A stretch of 64,000 bases of DNA from Alteromonas macleodii (GCF_903772925.1 NZ_LR812090.1:2438333-2502332); one strand, 5' to 3'; counted from the first letter of the stretch, positions 51,147 to 58,485 are shown. The notes: a model not told the origin generated them from the sequence alone. Program-made: numbers and translations.

Positions 51147-52112
51147 ATGAACGTATTTGACGACAATTCCCTATCTATTGGCCGCACGCCACTAGTTAAG
51201 CTAAATCGCGTAACATCAGGTAATGTATACGCAAAAATTGAATCGCGTAACCCAAGCTTCAGCGTTAAGTGCCGCATTGGCGCAAACATGATTTGGGATG
51301 CTGAAAAGCGCGGTGTCCTTACCGAAGGTAAAGAAATTGTAGAGCCTACCAGTGGTAACACAGGTATTGCATTAGCTTTTGTTGCAGCGTCTCGCGGTTA
51401 CAAGCTAACGCTAACCATGCCTAGCAGCATGAGCCTTGAGCGTCGTAAACTTTTAAAAGCACTGGGCGCAAACCTTGTTCTTACTGAAGCGCCTAAGGGC
51501 ATGAAAGGTGCCGTTGCCGCTGCACAAGAAATTGTGGCATCAGATCCAGACAAATACGTGTTGCTTCAACAATTCGACAACCCTGCTAACCCAGCTATTC
51601 ACGAAAAAACGACAGGGCCTGAAATTTGGGAAGATACCGACGGTAAAGTTGATGCCTTCGTAGCAGGTGTAGGTACGGGTGGTACTATTACGGGTGTAAG
51701 TCGCTACCTTAAGAACACAAAAGGTAAAGCGATTACTTCTATTGCCGTTGAGCCAACAGACTCACCAGTAATTACCCAAGCGCTTGCGGGTGAAGAACTA
51801 ACCCCTGGACCACACAAAATTCAGGGTATCGGCGCAGGTTTCATTCCAGGTAACCTGGATTTAGACCTAATCGATGAAGTTGAACAAGTTACCAACGACG
51901 AATGTATGGAAATGGCGCGCAAGCTAATGACCGACGAAGGTATTCTTGCGGGTATTTCTTCTGGTGCTGCCGTTGTTGCCGCTAAGCGTTTTGCTGAACG
52001 CCCAGAAAATAAAGATAAAGTAGTTGTAGTGCTTCTAGCAAGTGGTACAGAACGTTACTTAAGCAGCCCACTATTTGCTGGTGCGTTCGACGAGCAAGAA
52101 GAAGTGCAATAA
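51147..52112 (+). CDS. cysK: Cysteine synthase A (O-acetylserine sulfhydrylase)
   Basis: PLP enzyme making cysteine from O-acetylserine and sulfide. In the 321-aa protein the PLP lysine lies in [14 protein letters not shown] (K42), the phosphate/substrate loop is [10 protein letters not shown] (about 68-77), and [15 protein letters not shown] binds the PLP phosphate. Sequence resembles E. coli CysK more than CysM. AAGGATTTATA precedes the ATG. Confidence 0.96.
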   Translation: MNVFDDNSLSIGRTPLVKLNRVTSGNVYAKIESRNPSFSVKCRIGANMIWDAEKRGVLTEGKEIVEPTSGNTGIALAFVAASRGYKLTLTMPSSMSLERRKLLKALGANLVLTEAPKGMKGAVAAAQEIVASDPDKYVLLQQFDNPANPAIHEKTTGPEIWEDTDGKVDAFVAGVGTGGTITGVSRYLKNTKGKAITSIAVEPTDSPVITQALAGEELTPGPHKIQGIGAGFIPGNLDLDLIDEVEQVTNDECMEMARKLMTDEGILAGISSGAAVVAAKRFAERPENKDKVVVVLLASGTERYLSSPLFAGAFDEQEEVQ

Positions 52113-52139
52113 CTGCCTTTCAATTTCAATAATGCTAAA

Positions 52140-52165
52140 ACGAGGCCCGGTGCCTCGTTTTTTTA
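52140..52165 (+). terminator. Intrinsic terminator after cysK
   Basis: CGAGGC (52141-52146) pairs with GCCTCG (52152-52157), followed by seven T. Confidence 0.88.
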
Positions 52166-52342
52166 TGCTTCAAATAAAACCTTGTTTTAACAACAATTTG
52201 TAAAACCCTATCGTCACTTTGCTTTTATACAGTTTTTTGTGAATAATCCGCTTAGCAAACTTCTTGGCAGTCGTTATATTGACTTAGCTAAGATATGAAA
52301 CTATCAATAAGAAACGGACCTCTTTATATTAAGGTAACCCAA

Positions 52343-52801
52343 ATGAAAACGCGTATGTGGTACGCCCTATTAGGGCTTTTTACAGTTTTGATTTTATCGG
52401 CTTGTGGTGAGAAAAAAGAAGGAATTGGGCGGTATGGCATGCTTGACGAAAGCACACCTGAATACACCACAGTTATGTTCCTAAAAAGTGTTTACGAAGA
52501 CGATAATCTTGACACAGCAATACGCCTATCCAGTGAAAAAATGTCGCGCATACTAACGCGATACCACACCAATAGTAACGTTCAACGACATTTGCTTAAT
52601 TTAAAGTACGACACTGTAACCGTAACCCCGCAAAGTGCAGGTAAGATTGGTAGAAACGAATTTTCAGAGAAATCCACTATTACCGTATTTTTGAGCGGAA
52701 ACTATAATGGCGACAAAGTAGAAGACCTTCGAAGCCTAGATTTGATAAAAGAAGATGGCGAATGGAAGGTAAACAAAATTCACCCTGACGCCTATTTATA
52801 A
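52343..52801 (+). CDS. Small lipoprotein of unknown function
   Basis: A 152-aa protein with a lipoprotein signal (MKTRMWYALLGLFTVLILSAC, cysteine at residue 21). The mature part, PEYTTVMFLKSVYEDDNLDTAIRLSSEKMSRIL and a C-terminal LDLIKEDGEWKVNKIHPDAY, has the form of an NTF2-like/lumazine-type fold with the typical W-KV ending, but I cannot name a family. The frame is open 16 codons upstream to 52295; AAGG before 52343 supports the internal ATG. Its stop codon ends 15 bp before the LexA box, marking the edge of conserved chromosome. Confidence 0.78.
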   Translation: MKTRMWYALLGLFTVLILSACGEKKEGIGRYGMLDESTPEYTTVMFLKSVYEDDNLDTAIRLSSEKMSRILTRYHTNSNVQRHLLNLKYDTVTVTPQSAGKIGRNEFSEKSTITVFLSGNYNGDKVEDLRSLDLIKEDGEWKVNKIHPDAYL

Positions 52802-52816
52802 CAAATAAAGTAAATA

Positions 52817-52832
52817 CTGTACTTATATACAG
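52817..52832. promoter_or_regulatory. LexA (SOS) box at the edge of the cassette array
   Basis: CTGTACTTATATACAG is a complete CTGT-N8-ACAG site with AT-rich centre, the gammaproteobacterial LexA consensus. In integrons the integrase promoter is LexA-controlled, and the box lies between intI and attI. Here it stands about 175 bp left of the presumed attI core, with no integrase gene beside it. Confidence 0.8.
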
Positions 52833-52866
52833 CACCCACTATTTTTACGATAAGTAAAAATAAAAA

Positions 52867-53013
52867 GGATGTTTTCCGGCTTTTAAGCTCAGATACATTT
52901 ATTTTTTGTTTAATGTGTTGTTTTAGGGTGATAACTTAAAGCAACACAATACTGATATACGGATATTTTCCACTTTGCATAAAGGATTTTTTCCGGACAC
53001 TAAATTGTTATAT
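52867..53013 (+). other. Candidate attI region with repeats and core
   Basis: Three direct repeats GGATGTTTTCCGG (52867), GGATATTTTCCAC (52961) and GGATTTTTTCCGG (52984) precede a core-like GTTATAT (53007-53013). The last two repeats and the core start at 23-bp intervals. attI sites carry integrase-binding direct repeats before the crossover core, so this fits an attI; the sequence does not match attI of mobile integrons that I know. Inference from position and layout. Confidence 0.55.
52906..52935 (+). promoter_or_regulatory. Possible Pc promoter for the first cassettes
   Basis: TTGTTT (52906-52911), 18-bp spacer and GATAAC (52930-52935), pointing into the array. Moderate match to sigma70 consensus. 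Confidence 0.4.
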
Positions 53014-53063
53014 GCCAAAGGAATACGGACATTATCTGGTTTAAAAAACTCAAAAGCCCTCAC

Positions 53064-53426
53064 GTGCCTTTAGGCATTCCAATAGAAGATGGATTGGCTA
53101 TATTAAAAAAGATTGGCAGCCCCGTCTTTTTTGAGTCCGAAGAGGAAAGGCAATATAAAGTTTCAAATGCAGCTTACAATGTAGCTATTTATGAAACGGA
53201 TGGCATTGTTTCAAGTTCTTGGTACGACGATCCCATTGGAAGGTCTTGGAACCTTGGGAGACAGAAAAAAGTAAATCTATACCTTTCTCGCTACGACAAT
53301 ATCAGTAACTGGGAAGCTAGGCTCAATAATGGATATATTCAGTTCTATTTTAACGATACGCTTGGATTGAGCATGTCTTATGGATTACACAAAGATGTCA
53401 TCAGGTTTAATAAACAAGGCATATAA
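53064..53426 (+). CDS. First cassette: unknown cytoplasmic protein
   Basis: ORF of 120 aa from a GTG. No signal peptide or membrane segment; acidic, aromatic-rich, with IPIEDGLAILKKIGSPVFFESEEERQYKVSN and a repeated beta-like pattern. No family recognised. The reading frame continues upstream without a stop as IIWFKKLKSPHVPLG, and AAGGA lies 9 bases before ATT ATC at 53031, so translation might begin at a rare ATT; no ATG exists. The stop codon TAA lies within the R'' box of the first attC. Confidence 0.6.
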   Translation: MPLGIPIEDGLAILKKIGSPVFFESEEERQYKVSNAAYNVAIYETDGIVSSSWYDDPIGRSWNLGRQKKVNLYLSRYDNISNWEARLNNGYIQFYFNDTLGLSMSYGLHKDVIRFNKQGI

Positions 53427-53529
53427 CAACCCAATAAACTCACTCACTACGTTCGCTGGGACGCATACACGTGGGGCGGCTACGCCATTATGCCCCCACA
53501 TGTTTGCGCCCGTTATTGGAAAGTTAGCT
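53421..53529 (+). repeat. attC 1 (common type)
   Basis: R'' ATATAAC (53421) to core GTTAGCT (53523), 109 bp. Body GCTGGGACGCATACACGTGG with GGCGGC-TACGCC inner hairpin. Confidence 0.92.
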
Positions 53530-53534
53530 GCAAA

Positions 53535-53918
53535 ATGGAAACTCGATACAAAGTCAGAATAAAAACCAAAGTCAAAGTAAGGCTTATTGCAACAATGACG
53601 TTGATAGTATTGCCTTTAGCTTTATTCGGGCTTTATCTCTTCGAGTATAAAACTCCGCAAGTTGAAATAAGAAACCACTTTCCAGCAGAAGTCATCGAAT
53701 TTCCGAAATGGAGTGCGCCGAGAATAGGAAAAGGAATATACTCGAAATATGTAGGTTATCCATATTATGCAGCAGTAAACTACAAAGGCGAGACGTATGG
53801 CGTTGGCAGCTTCAAGCCGCTATATCCCGGCACAAAAGTTTGTATTGGAGCTGTTGTTAAAGGAGATTCAAACGAAGTTATCAACTATGTTAATGTCGAT
53901 TTGAGCAATTGCAGCTAA
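53535..53918 (+). CDS. Cassette protein, single-pass membrane or exported
   Basis: 127 aa. One hydrophobic segment near the N-terminus (LIATMTLIVLPLALFGLYLF, about residues 15-34) preceded by a lysine/arginine-rich start, then a soluble domain with PYYAAVNYKGETYGVGSFKPLYPGTKVCIGAVVKG, suggesting a small beta-rich periplasmic domain. No family recognised. The frame is open into attC 1, but ATG 53535, 6 bp after the core, is the natural start. No clear ribosome site, so translation may depend on leaderless or weak initiation. Confidence 0.75.
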   Translation: METRYKVRIKTKVKVRLIATMTLIVLPLALFGLYLFEYKTPQVEIRNHFPAEVIEFPKWSAPRIGKGIYSKYVGYPYYAAVNYKGETYGVGSFKPLYPGTKVCIGAVVKGDSNEVINYVNVDLSNCS

Positions 53919-54029
53919 CAAACGCATAAACTCGCTCGCGGGCTCGCTGGGACAAAAACACGTAGGCTCCCTTCGCTTCGCTCAGTATTATAGCCTACGT
54001 ATTTTTGCCCGTTATGCGGGCCGTTAGGT
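53913..54029 (+). repeat. attC 2 (CGTAGGCT type)
   Basis: R'' AGCTAAC (53913) to core GTTAGGT (54023), 117 bp. Stem CACGTAGGCT / AGCCTACGT with a CTTCGCTTCG-rich centre, a second attC body type in this array. Confidence 0.92.
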
Positions 54030-54045
54030 GCTAAAAGGAAAAATA

Positions 54046-54408
54046 ATGAAATCATGGAATGAATTAACTAATCTACAACGCGCAGTTATCGGTATCGCAA
54101 TGGTTGTTGCGGCGGCAGTTTTGCCAGAGATAGCCTTCTTAGTCCAATTAGGCGGTGTGGAAATCGCATTTGCTCTCGTTTTTGCTAGCCTAGCTCCCAT
54201 CATTTCTTGGTTCTCAACAAAATACCAAGCAATTAAAGAATGTTTACAAACTTCAGTAGTAGCTTTTAGGCATAGTGCATCTGCTAAACCTTCCGTATTC
54301 TTCGTTCAAGCTTCTTTTTGTGCCGTCGCACTTCTATTTACAAGTTCGGGCTTTTTGGCTTTTTACTTTTTTATGCCTAGTATGCTGCTAAATGGGGTCT
54401 TGGCGTGA
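54046..54408 (+). CDS. Cassette protein, membrane protein
   Basis: 120 aa with three or more hydrophobic helices: AVIGIAMVVAAAVLPEIAFLV, VEIAFALVFASLAPIISWF and SVFFVQASFCAVALLFTSSGFLAFYFFMP. Likely inner membrane. No family recognised. ATG 54046 has AAAAGGAAAAAT upstream and is preferred to the ATT/TTG region at 54028. Confidence 0.78.
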   Translation: MKSWNELTNLQRAVIGIAMVVAAAVLPEIAFLVQLGGVEIAFALVFASLAPIISWFSTKYQAIKECLQTSVVAFRHSASAKPSVFFVQASFCAVALLFTSSGFLAFYFFMPSMLLNGVLA

Positions 54409-54412
54409 GCGC

Positions 54413-54520
54413 ACCTAACAAACCAATCAACTCACTCACTTCGTTCGCTGGGACGCATACACGCGGGGCGGCTTCGCCATTATGCCCCACATGTCTGCGC
54501 CCGTTATTGGAAAGTTATGT
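54413..54520 (+). repeat. attC 3 (common type)
   Basis: R'' ACCTAAC (54413) to core GTTATGT (54514), 108 bp; same body as attC 6 with few changes. Confidence 0.93.
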
Positions 54521-54531
54521 GGCAATTGAGA

Positions 54532-54861
54532 ATGACTAGATGTATTAACATTTTGCTTGCAGTTGTTTTGTGCGGTTGCACGGCGACCAAGCCTAAAGAA
54601 GTAGAATTAAGCTTCTCGTATCAGGATAACTACGACTATTTTGGGTACGTTACTCATTGGGTTAGAAACACTGAAATTCCCCCTGTCGATGACAATATAG
54701 TCGGAGCTAAAAAGGACTTTGCACTCTGTAAAAGTGAAATGAAAGATCATTTAGTTGATAATCAATTACCTAGTCAAAATGTCCAATATGCGTTTATCGT
54801 AGAATGCATGTACAAAAAGGACTGGTTCTTATTTGCCGAGACTTATATGGTTACGCAGTAG
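54532..54861 (+). CDS. Cassette lipoprotein
   Basis: 109 aa with a lipoprotein signal (MTRCINILLAVVLCGC; cysteine in VVLCGCTA). The mature part is acidic with VGAKKDFALCKSEMKDHL and VECMYKKDWFLFAETYMV, four cysteines that could form disulfides. No family recognised. The frame begins at 54517 inside the attC core, but ATG 54532 gives the better signal peptide. Confidence 0.75.
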   Translation: MTRCINILLAVVLCGCTATKPKEVELSFSYQDNYDYFGYVTHWVRNTEIPPVDDNIVGAKKDFALCKSEMKDHLVDNQLPSQNVQYAFIVECMYKKDWFLFAETYMVTQ

Positions 54862-54864
54862 ACC

Positions 54865-54964
54865 ACATAACAAACCAAGTAAGCGGGACAATAACACGTG
54901 GGCTCCCGTCACTTCGTTCCGTATTATAGCCCACATGTTATTGCCCCTTCTTGGGGTGTTATGT
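54865..54964 (+). repeat. attC 4 (CGTAGGCT-like type)
   Basis: R'' ACATAAC (54865) to core GTTATGT (54958), 100 bp. Body AACACGTGGGCT / AGCCCACATGTT, with a shortened left arm. Confidence 0.9.
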
Positions 54965-54989
54965 AGCTTGAAGGATATGGACATTCACA

Positions 54990-55268
54990 ATGCAGAATAA
55001 ACTAGTCATAGGTACTCTTCCTCGATACCTAGCATTTCAGTTGTTTTTTCTCACGTATGTACTCTCAATCTTTACCCATGCATCTGAGCCATCTCCTAAA
55101 ATTTATCAACCCGGGATGTTTTTTTACCTTCTCCCTTTAGTTATGGCTATGGTTGTAACACACTTTGGCTACATGTCTGCTAGAAGTGGTAGCGTAAGCA
55201 AAACACAGTATTTTCAAATATTCGGGATTTTTGTGCTCTACGGATTTATCTGGCATGCTCTTTTTTAA
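54990..55268 (+). CDS. Cassette protein, membrane protein
   Basis: 92 aa with three hydrophobic segments: YLAFQLFFLTYVLSIFTHA, MFFYLLPLVMAMVVTHFGYM and YFQIFGIFVLYGFIWHALF. Small integral membrane protein of unknown function. AAGGA is 15 bases before the ATG, farther than usual. Confidence 0.75.
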   Translation: MQNKLVIGTLPRYLAFQLFFLTYVLSIFTHASEPSPKIYQPGMFFYLLPLVMAMVVTHFGYMSARSGSVSKTQYFQIFGIFVLYGFIWHALF

Positions 55269-55274
55269 AACGCT

Positions 55275-55382
55275 ACATAACAAACAAATTATGTCACTCG
55301 CTGCCGCTCGCTGGGACGCAAACTCGTGCGCGGCTTCGCCATTATTGCACACGTGTTTGCGCCCCATATTTAGAAGTTATGT
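55275..55382 (+). repeat. attC 5 (common type)
   Basis: R'' ACATAAC (55275) to core GTTATGT (55376), 108 bp; GGGACGCAAACTCGTGCGCG body variant. Confidence 0.92.
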
Positions 55383-55393
55383 GCCGCTAGACT

Positions 55394-55681
55394 ATGCCAG
55401 ATTTTAAAATTAAAACTGAATTCGCAGCAAGAGAGAAAAAGTTCTTAGGGGGTTTGCTTGTTTTCGCGCTCCCTTTTGCCGTTGTAGTCGTTATTAATTC
55501 TTTTTCGTCCGTATACATAAATCCCGGTTTTCCTTTCGTCATCATGGTGCTAGGTTTTATGTTTGCTACTTTTACATGGTATCGATGCCCTAAATGCAAC
55601 TCGATACCGCGTGCTTCAGGAAACCCTGGGGTGCAGCTGTTTGCTAAAAAGTGCGGAAAGTGTGGAGCTCAACTAAGGTGA
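55394..55681 (+). CDS. Cassette protein, two-helix membrane protein with zinc ribbon
   Basis: 95 aa. Two hydrophobic helices (GLLVFALPFAVVVVINSF and FPFVIMVLGFMFATFTWY) are followed by a zinc-ribbon-like tail with two CxxC pairs: YRCPKCNS and KKCGKCGAQL, spaced about 20 residues. The ribbon would lie on the cytoplasmic or outer face next to the membrane. Function unknown. ATG 11 bp after the attC core; ribosome site weak. Confidence 0.8.
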   Translation: MPDFKIKTEFAAREKKFLGGLLVFALPFAVVVVINSFSSVYINPGFPFVIMVLGFMFATFTWYRCPKCNSIPRASGNPGVQLFAKKCGKCGAQLR

Positions 55682-55685
55682 AAGC

Positions 55686-55793
55686 ACATAACAACCCAAT
55701 CAACTCACTCACTTCGTTCGCTGGGACGCATACACGCGGGGCGGCTGCGCCATTATGCCCCACATGTTTGCGCCCGTTATTGGAAAGTTATAC
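55686..55793 (+). repeat. attC 6 (common type)
   Basis: R'' ACATAAC (55686) to core GTTATAC (55787), 108 bp; almost identical to attC 3. Confidence 0.93.
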
Positions 55794-55820
55794 ACAATGC
55801 GCAACATCAGGAAGATTAAA

Positions 55821-56180
55821 GTGAATAAAACCAAAACGTCTCTTCTATTTTTTGCTTTTATAGGCACTTGTTTAGTAACGATGAGTGCATTTGCTTCATC
55901 AACGATAGAAGGCGTTTGGAAACAGGCAACAAAACCAGCTCTAATCGAATTCAATTTAACAACTGGTGTAGCAAGTGTTAAAGAACACCAGACTCATAAA
56001 CAAAACTCTGGCCTCACGATCATCAAAAATATTGTTCAATCAACAGAAACTGAGTGGGTCGGGGAAATGTACAATGGCTACGAAGACAAATATATTTTCG
56101 TTACAATCAAGTTAAATAGCACATCGCTATCTGTCTTCGACTCAGAAAACAGTGAAGTGCTTAAGCTTGTTAAGGAATAG
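55821..56180 (+). CDS. Cassette protein, exported
   Basis: 119 aa from a GTG that has AGGAAG 6 bases upstream. Signal peptide TSLLFFAFIGTCLVTMSAFA, then STIEGVWKQATKPALIEFNLTTGVASVKEH and a C-terminal YIFVTIKLNSTSLSVFDSENSEVLKLV. Pattern IEGVWK resembles small lipocalin-like or DUF-type beta barrels, but I cannot assign it. The frame extends through an ATG at 55797 into the attC. Confidence 0.75.
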   Translation: MNKTKTSLLFFAFIGTCLVTMSAFASSTIEGVWKQATKPALIEFNLTTGVASVKEHQTHKQNSGLTIIKNIVQSTETEWVGEMYNGYEDKYIFVTIKLNSTSLSVFDSENSEVLKLVKE

Positions 56181-56186
56181 CCTTGT

Positions 56187-56295
56187 GTATAACAAAAAAA
56201 TCAAGCTCGCCCGCTGCGCGGGCTGGGACGCATACATGCGGGGCGGCTTCGCCATTATGCCCCACATGCCTGCGCCCCTTATTTAAAAGTTATGT
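56187..56295 (+). repeat. attC 7 (common type)
   Basis: R'' GTATAAC (56187) to core GTTATGT (56289), 109 bp; left arm AGCTCGCCCGCTGCGCGGGC replaces the usual CACTCACTTCGTTCGC. Confidence 0.92.
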
Positions 56296-56379
56296 GCCAC
56301 TGATTTGCAACATAGCGTCATGTAGTTTTAACTATACATTTTATAATCTCAAACAGTCTCAATTCACAAGGAAATGGTA

Positions 56380-56559
56380 ATGTCAGATGGAATTGCAAAT
56401 AGCAGCCAGTATTTTGTCGGGTGGGGAACACTGGCTTTGATCAATGCTGGTTTAGCACAGTCCAAATGCCGCAGCGGTCTAATTTGGTTTCTAATCTCTA
56501 TTTTTCTAGGACCTGTGGCTACTTTTTTACTTGTTGTCTTACCCAAGGGTGATGTTTAG
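56380..56559 (+). CDS. Cassette protein, small membrane protein
   Basis: 59 aa with two hydrophobic stretches (FVGWGTLALINAGLA and GLIWFLISIFLGPVATFLLVVLP). The C-terminal GLIWFLISIFLGPVATFLLVVLPK resembles the end of many small bacterial membrane proteins that begin a two-helix fold. AAGGA lies 7 bases before ATG 56380; ATG 56374 is the alternative. Between attC 7 and this start there are 84 bp without a gene. Confidence 0.7.
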   Translation: MSDGIANSSQYFVGWGTLALINAGLAQSKCRSGLIWFLISIFLGPVATFLLVVLPKGDV

Positions 56560-56567
56560 GGAATGTC

Positions 56568-56675
56568 ACCTAACAAAAAAATTAAGTCACTCACTGCGTT
56601 CGCTGGGACGCATACATGCGGGGCGGCTTCGCCATTATGCCCCACATGCCTGCGCCCCTTATTTAAAAGTTATGC
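56568..56675 (+). repeat. attC 8 (common type)
   Basis: R'' ACCTAAC (56568) to core GTTATGC (56669), 108 bp. Confidence 0.93.
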
Positions 56676-56695
56676 ACTACAAGGAAAAGTAAATA

Positions 56696-56974
56696 GTGAA
56701 CCTCAAAAAAGCCCTCGGGTATTCATTCGGTGCTTTAGTTCTCATTTGTGGGATATATCTATATGACTCTCCCCGAATTCAAGAAACAGTTAAAGGCAGG
56801 ATCATATCGACTAACTCAAACGGAATAGAAATAGAGAATTCAGCAGGTGTTTCAAGGTTTTTACCAATACCAAACAAATTTAAAGAAGGCGAAATTGTGG
56901 AAATTCTGATTTATGAAACACCGTTAACTAAGCAAGTTTCATATAGCTGGTTTGAAGTTTCGCTAGCGGTATGA
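56696..56974 (+). CDS. Cassette protein, single-pass membrane protein
   Basis: 92 aa from a GTG with AAGGA 10 bases upstream. One N-terminal helix (ALGYSFGALVLICGIYLY) anchors a small domain with TVKGRIISTNSNGIEIENSAGVSRFLPIPNKFKEGEIVEILIYETPLT, an SH3- or OB-like beta fold by pattern. Function unknown. Confidence 0.75.
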   Translation: MNLKKALGYSFGALVLICGIYLYDSPRIQETVKGRIISTNSNGIEIENSAGVSRFLPIPNKFKEGEIVEILIYETPLTKQVSYSWFEVSLAV

Positions 56975-56987
56975 TGTATTGGTGCGT

Positions 56988-57103
56988 GCATAACAAACCA
57001 CTCAAGGCTCTCGCTTCGCTCGCTGGGATAGTAACACGTAGGCTCTGTCGCTTCGCTCCTAATTTTAGCCTACGTGTTACTGCCCCTTAGTGGGGTGTTA
57101 TAA
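56988..57103 (+). repeat. attC 9 (CGTAGGCT type)
   Basis: R'' GCATAAC (56988) to core GTTATAA (57097), 116 bp. The last core base is A instead of the expected pyrimidine. Confidence 0.9.
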
Positions 57104-57415
57104 GGCGTCAGCCTAAACTGCGTTTGGCTTCATAAAAATCCCAGTACAACTACCCTCACCTGTTTTCATTAGCACCGCTCTGGCTTGTGGCAGGTTTAAA
57201 TCCGCCGCTTTCAATTCAAAGGTTGCGCATTAGGCGCTTTATCGCCAAGGTATTATTCTACGTTTACAAGCGCCAATGCGTTTGACAGTTCAAATGGCGG
57301 CTAGCTTCAGTCAAATAAAAAACATCAATGCACAGTCGTTTTTCTTGTCTGTGTTAACAATCAATCGTATGCTGGCTTCAACAGTTTTTAAAAAGACCAA
57401 AGGAACTGGCTCTGC
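57104..57415 (+). other. Cassette without a convincing ORF
   Basis: A 312-bp cassette body whose only long frame (from 57276) runs into the next attC and so is not credible. From memory, similar DNA (for example around TTCAAATGGCGGCTAGCTTC and TCTGTGTTAACAATCAATCG) recurs as an ORF-less cassette in Vibrio superintegrons; this is recollection, not a search. It might carry a promoter or a small RNA. Confidence 0.6.
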
Positions 57416-57524
57416 TTATAACAAGGCGCTTAAGACCACTCCCTTCGGTCGCTCGGACGCATTTACGCGGGGCGGCTTCGCCATAATGCCCCACGCAACT
57501 GCGCCGCTTTGCTTAATGTTAGCC
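57416..57524 (+). repeat. attC 10 (Vibrio-repeat-like ends)
   Basis: R'' TTATAAC followed by AAGGCGCTTAAGA (57416), core GTTAGCC (57518), 109 bp. The outer arms (AACAAGGCGCTTAAGA / CTTAATGTTAGC) resemble Vibrio repeats while the centre is of the common local type. Confidence 0.88.
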
Positions 57525-57542
57525 ATCACAAGGATGTTTTAA

Positions 57543-58073
57543 ATGAAGATAGTTTGTTTTTTAATGGTTTTTATTCTTGGTGGATGTGCGAGTATCCCGC
57601 TGAGTACAATGTTAGAATTCAGTTCTTTTCAAAAGAGTGATTTTGTTGCCCTTGAACCCGCAGACATCAAAGCAAAGGTCATAATCGATCAGCCTGTCGA
57701 AATTGATATTGAGAAAGTTGATTTAGGGCTTGAACTAGAAACTGACCTAGGAAATAGAATTTATAAATTTCCATTGTCGTTAATTGAAAGACGCTCTATT
57801 CCAGCCAAAGAAGGCTGGCTTAGTGTTGACGAGGCCAAAATAGAATATACTTTCAATTTGAACGCAGAATCTGTTAAAAGTTTTCAAGAAGTCCAGCAAT
57901 TGCTGACGAATAGTAGTGGCGGAAAATTTGCTTTCTCTGTCAACTCGGGGTTTGAAAAACTACCGCCCGATCTCGAAAGTGTTAACTTATCAATACTTTT
58001 AAAGCTAAAAAATACCGAAGATTTCGTACCGATTTTCGAGGATGCTACAATCGAATTCGAGACTGATAGCTAA
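57543..58073 (+). CDS. Cassette lipoprotein
   Basis: 176 aa with lipobox ILGGCASI (cysteine about residue 15). The mature protein has beta-rich stretches LELETDLGNRIYKFPLSLIERRSIPAKEGWLSVDEAKIEYTFNL and a second half LLTNSSGGKFAFSVNSGFEKLPPDLESVNLSILLKLK. No family recognised. AAGGATG lies upstream of the ATG. Exported to the inner face of the outer membrane by expectation. Confidence 0.78.
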   Translation: MKIVCFLMVFILGGCASIPLSTMLEFSSFQKSDFVALEPADIKAKVIIDQPVEIDIEKVDLGLELETDLGNRIYKFPLSLIERRSIPAKEGWLSVDEAKIEYTFNLNAESVKSFQEVQQLLTNSSGGKFAFSVNSGFEKLPPDLESVNLSILLKLKNTEDFVPIFEDATIEFETDS

Positions 58074-58169
58074 CAAAAAAATTATGTCGCCCGCAGGCGG
58101 GCTGGGACACAAACAGCCAGGCGGCTTCGCCATTATAGCCTGCCTTTTTGTGCCCCATATTTAAGCGTT
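58068..58169 (+). repeat. attC 11, interrupted by the IS element
   Basis: R'' AGCTAAC (58068) and a body of the common type reach GTT (58167-58169), where the IS begins. The missing remainder of the core, AGTAGCC, is found at 59750 right after the IS, restoring GTTAG. Confidence 0.82.
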
Positions 58170-58172
58170 GGT

Positions 58173-58485
58173 ATGACTCCCTTTGTCAACCCTGAACGAG
58201 CGCTTCCCTGACACTCTTTCAGCCCTCAATTAGTATTCTTTATTACTCAAAATAAATGAGCTAACGCACCGGATGAGGCAGTAATGTCGTCGGTTATTAT
58301 GCTGGTATTCGTAGGTTACTTATTCAATAAATAAGCAGAGCTGACCTTACATGTTCCGCCGTAGCACCTTCTCATCAGTCTAGGTTCGTGGTTCAACAAC
58401 CGTTAGGTTGTTGCCATCATAACGCCCTCGTAGGTTGTGCCACATCCCGCGGCCTGATCCAAATGTGTTAGCTCAAACTCGTTTT
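58173..58485 (-). ncRNA. Predicted guide (bridge/seeker) RNA region of the IS
   Basis: The 313 bp between the transposase stop and the right inverted repeat is non-coding, the location of the target-selecting RNA in the IS1111 group. It has a perfect 8-bp hairpin (CAACAACC 58394-58401, GGTTGTTG 58406-58413, loop GTTA) and several attC-core echoes: GCTAACGC (58260), CATAACGCCC (58418) and GTTAGCT (58467). RNA boundaries cannot be fixed from sequence alone. Confidence 0.55.

Noticed and set aside
52802..53006. Remnant of intI on the minus strand
   Set aside because: No reading frame with tyrosine-recombinase motifs was visible in the short stretch between the lipoprotein stop and the presumed attI.
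53380..53562. ORFs ending in peptides like AGTHTRGAATPLCPHMFAPVIG (also near 56183-56380, 56563-56766, 63620-63802)
   Set aside because: These frames read across attC sites. The same peptide recurs because the attC bodies are alike, not because it is a protein family.
57276..57542. 88-codon ORF in the ORF-less cassette
   Set aside because: Its second half is attC 10, and the first half has no start signal. Not a gene.
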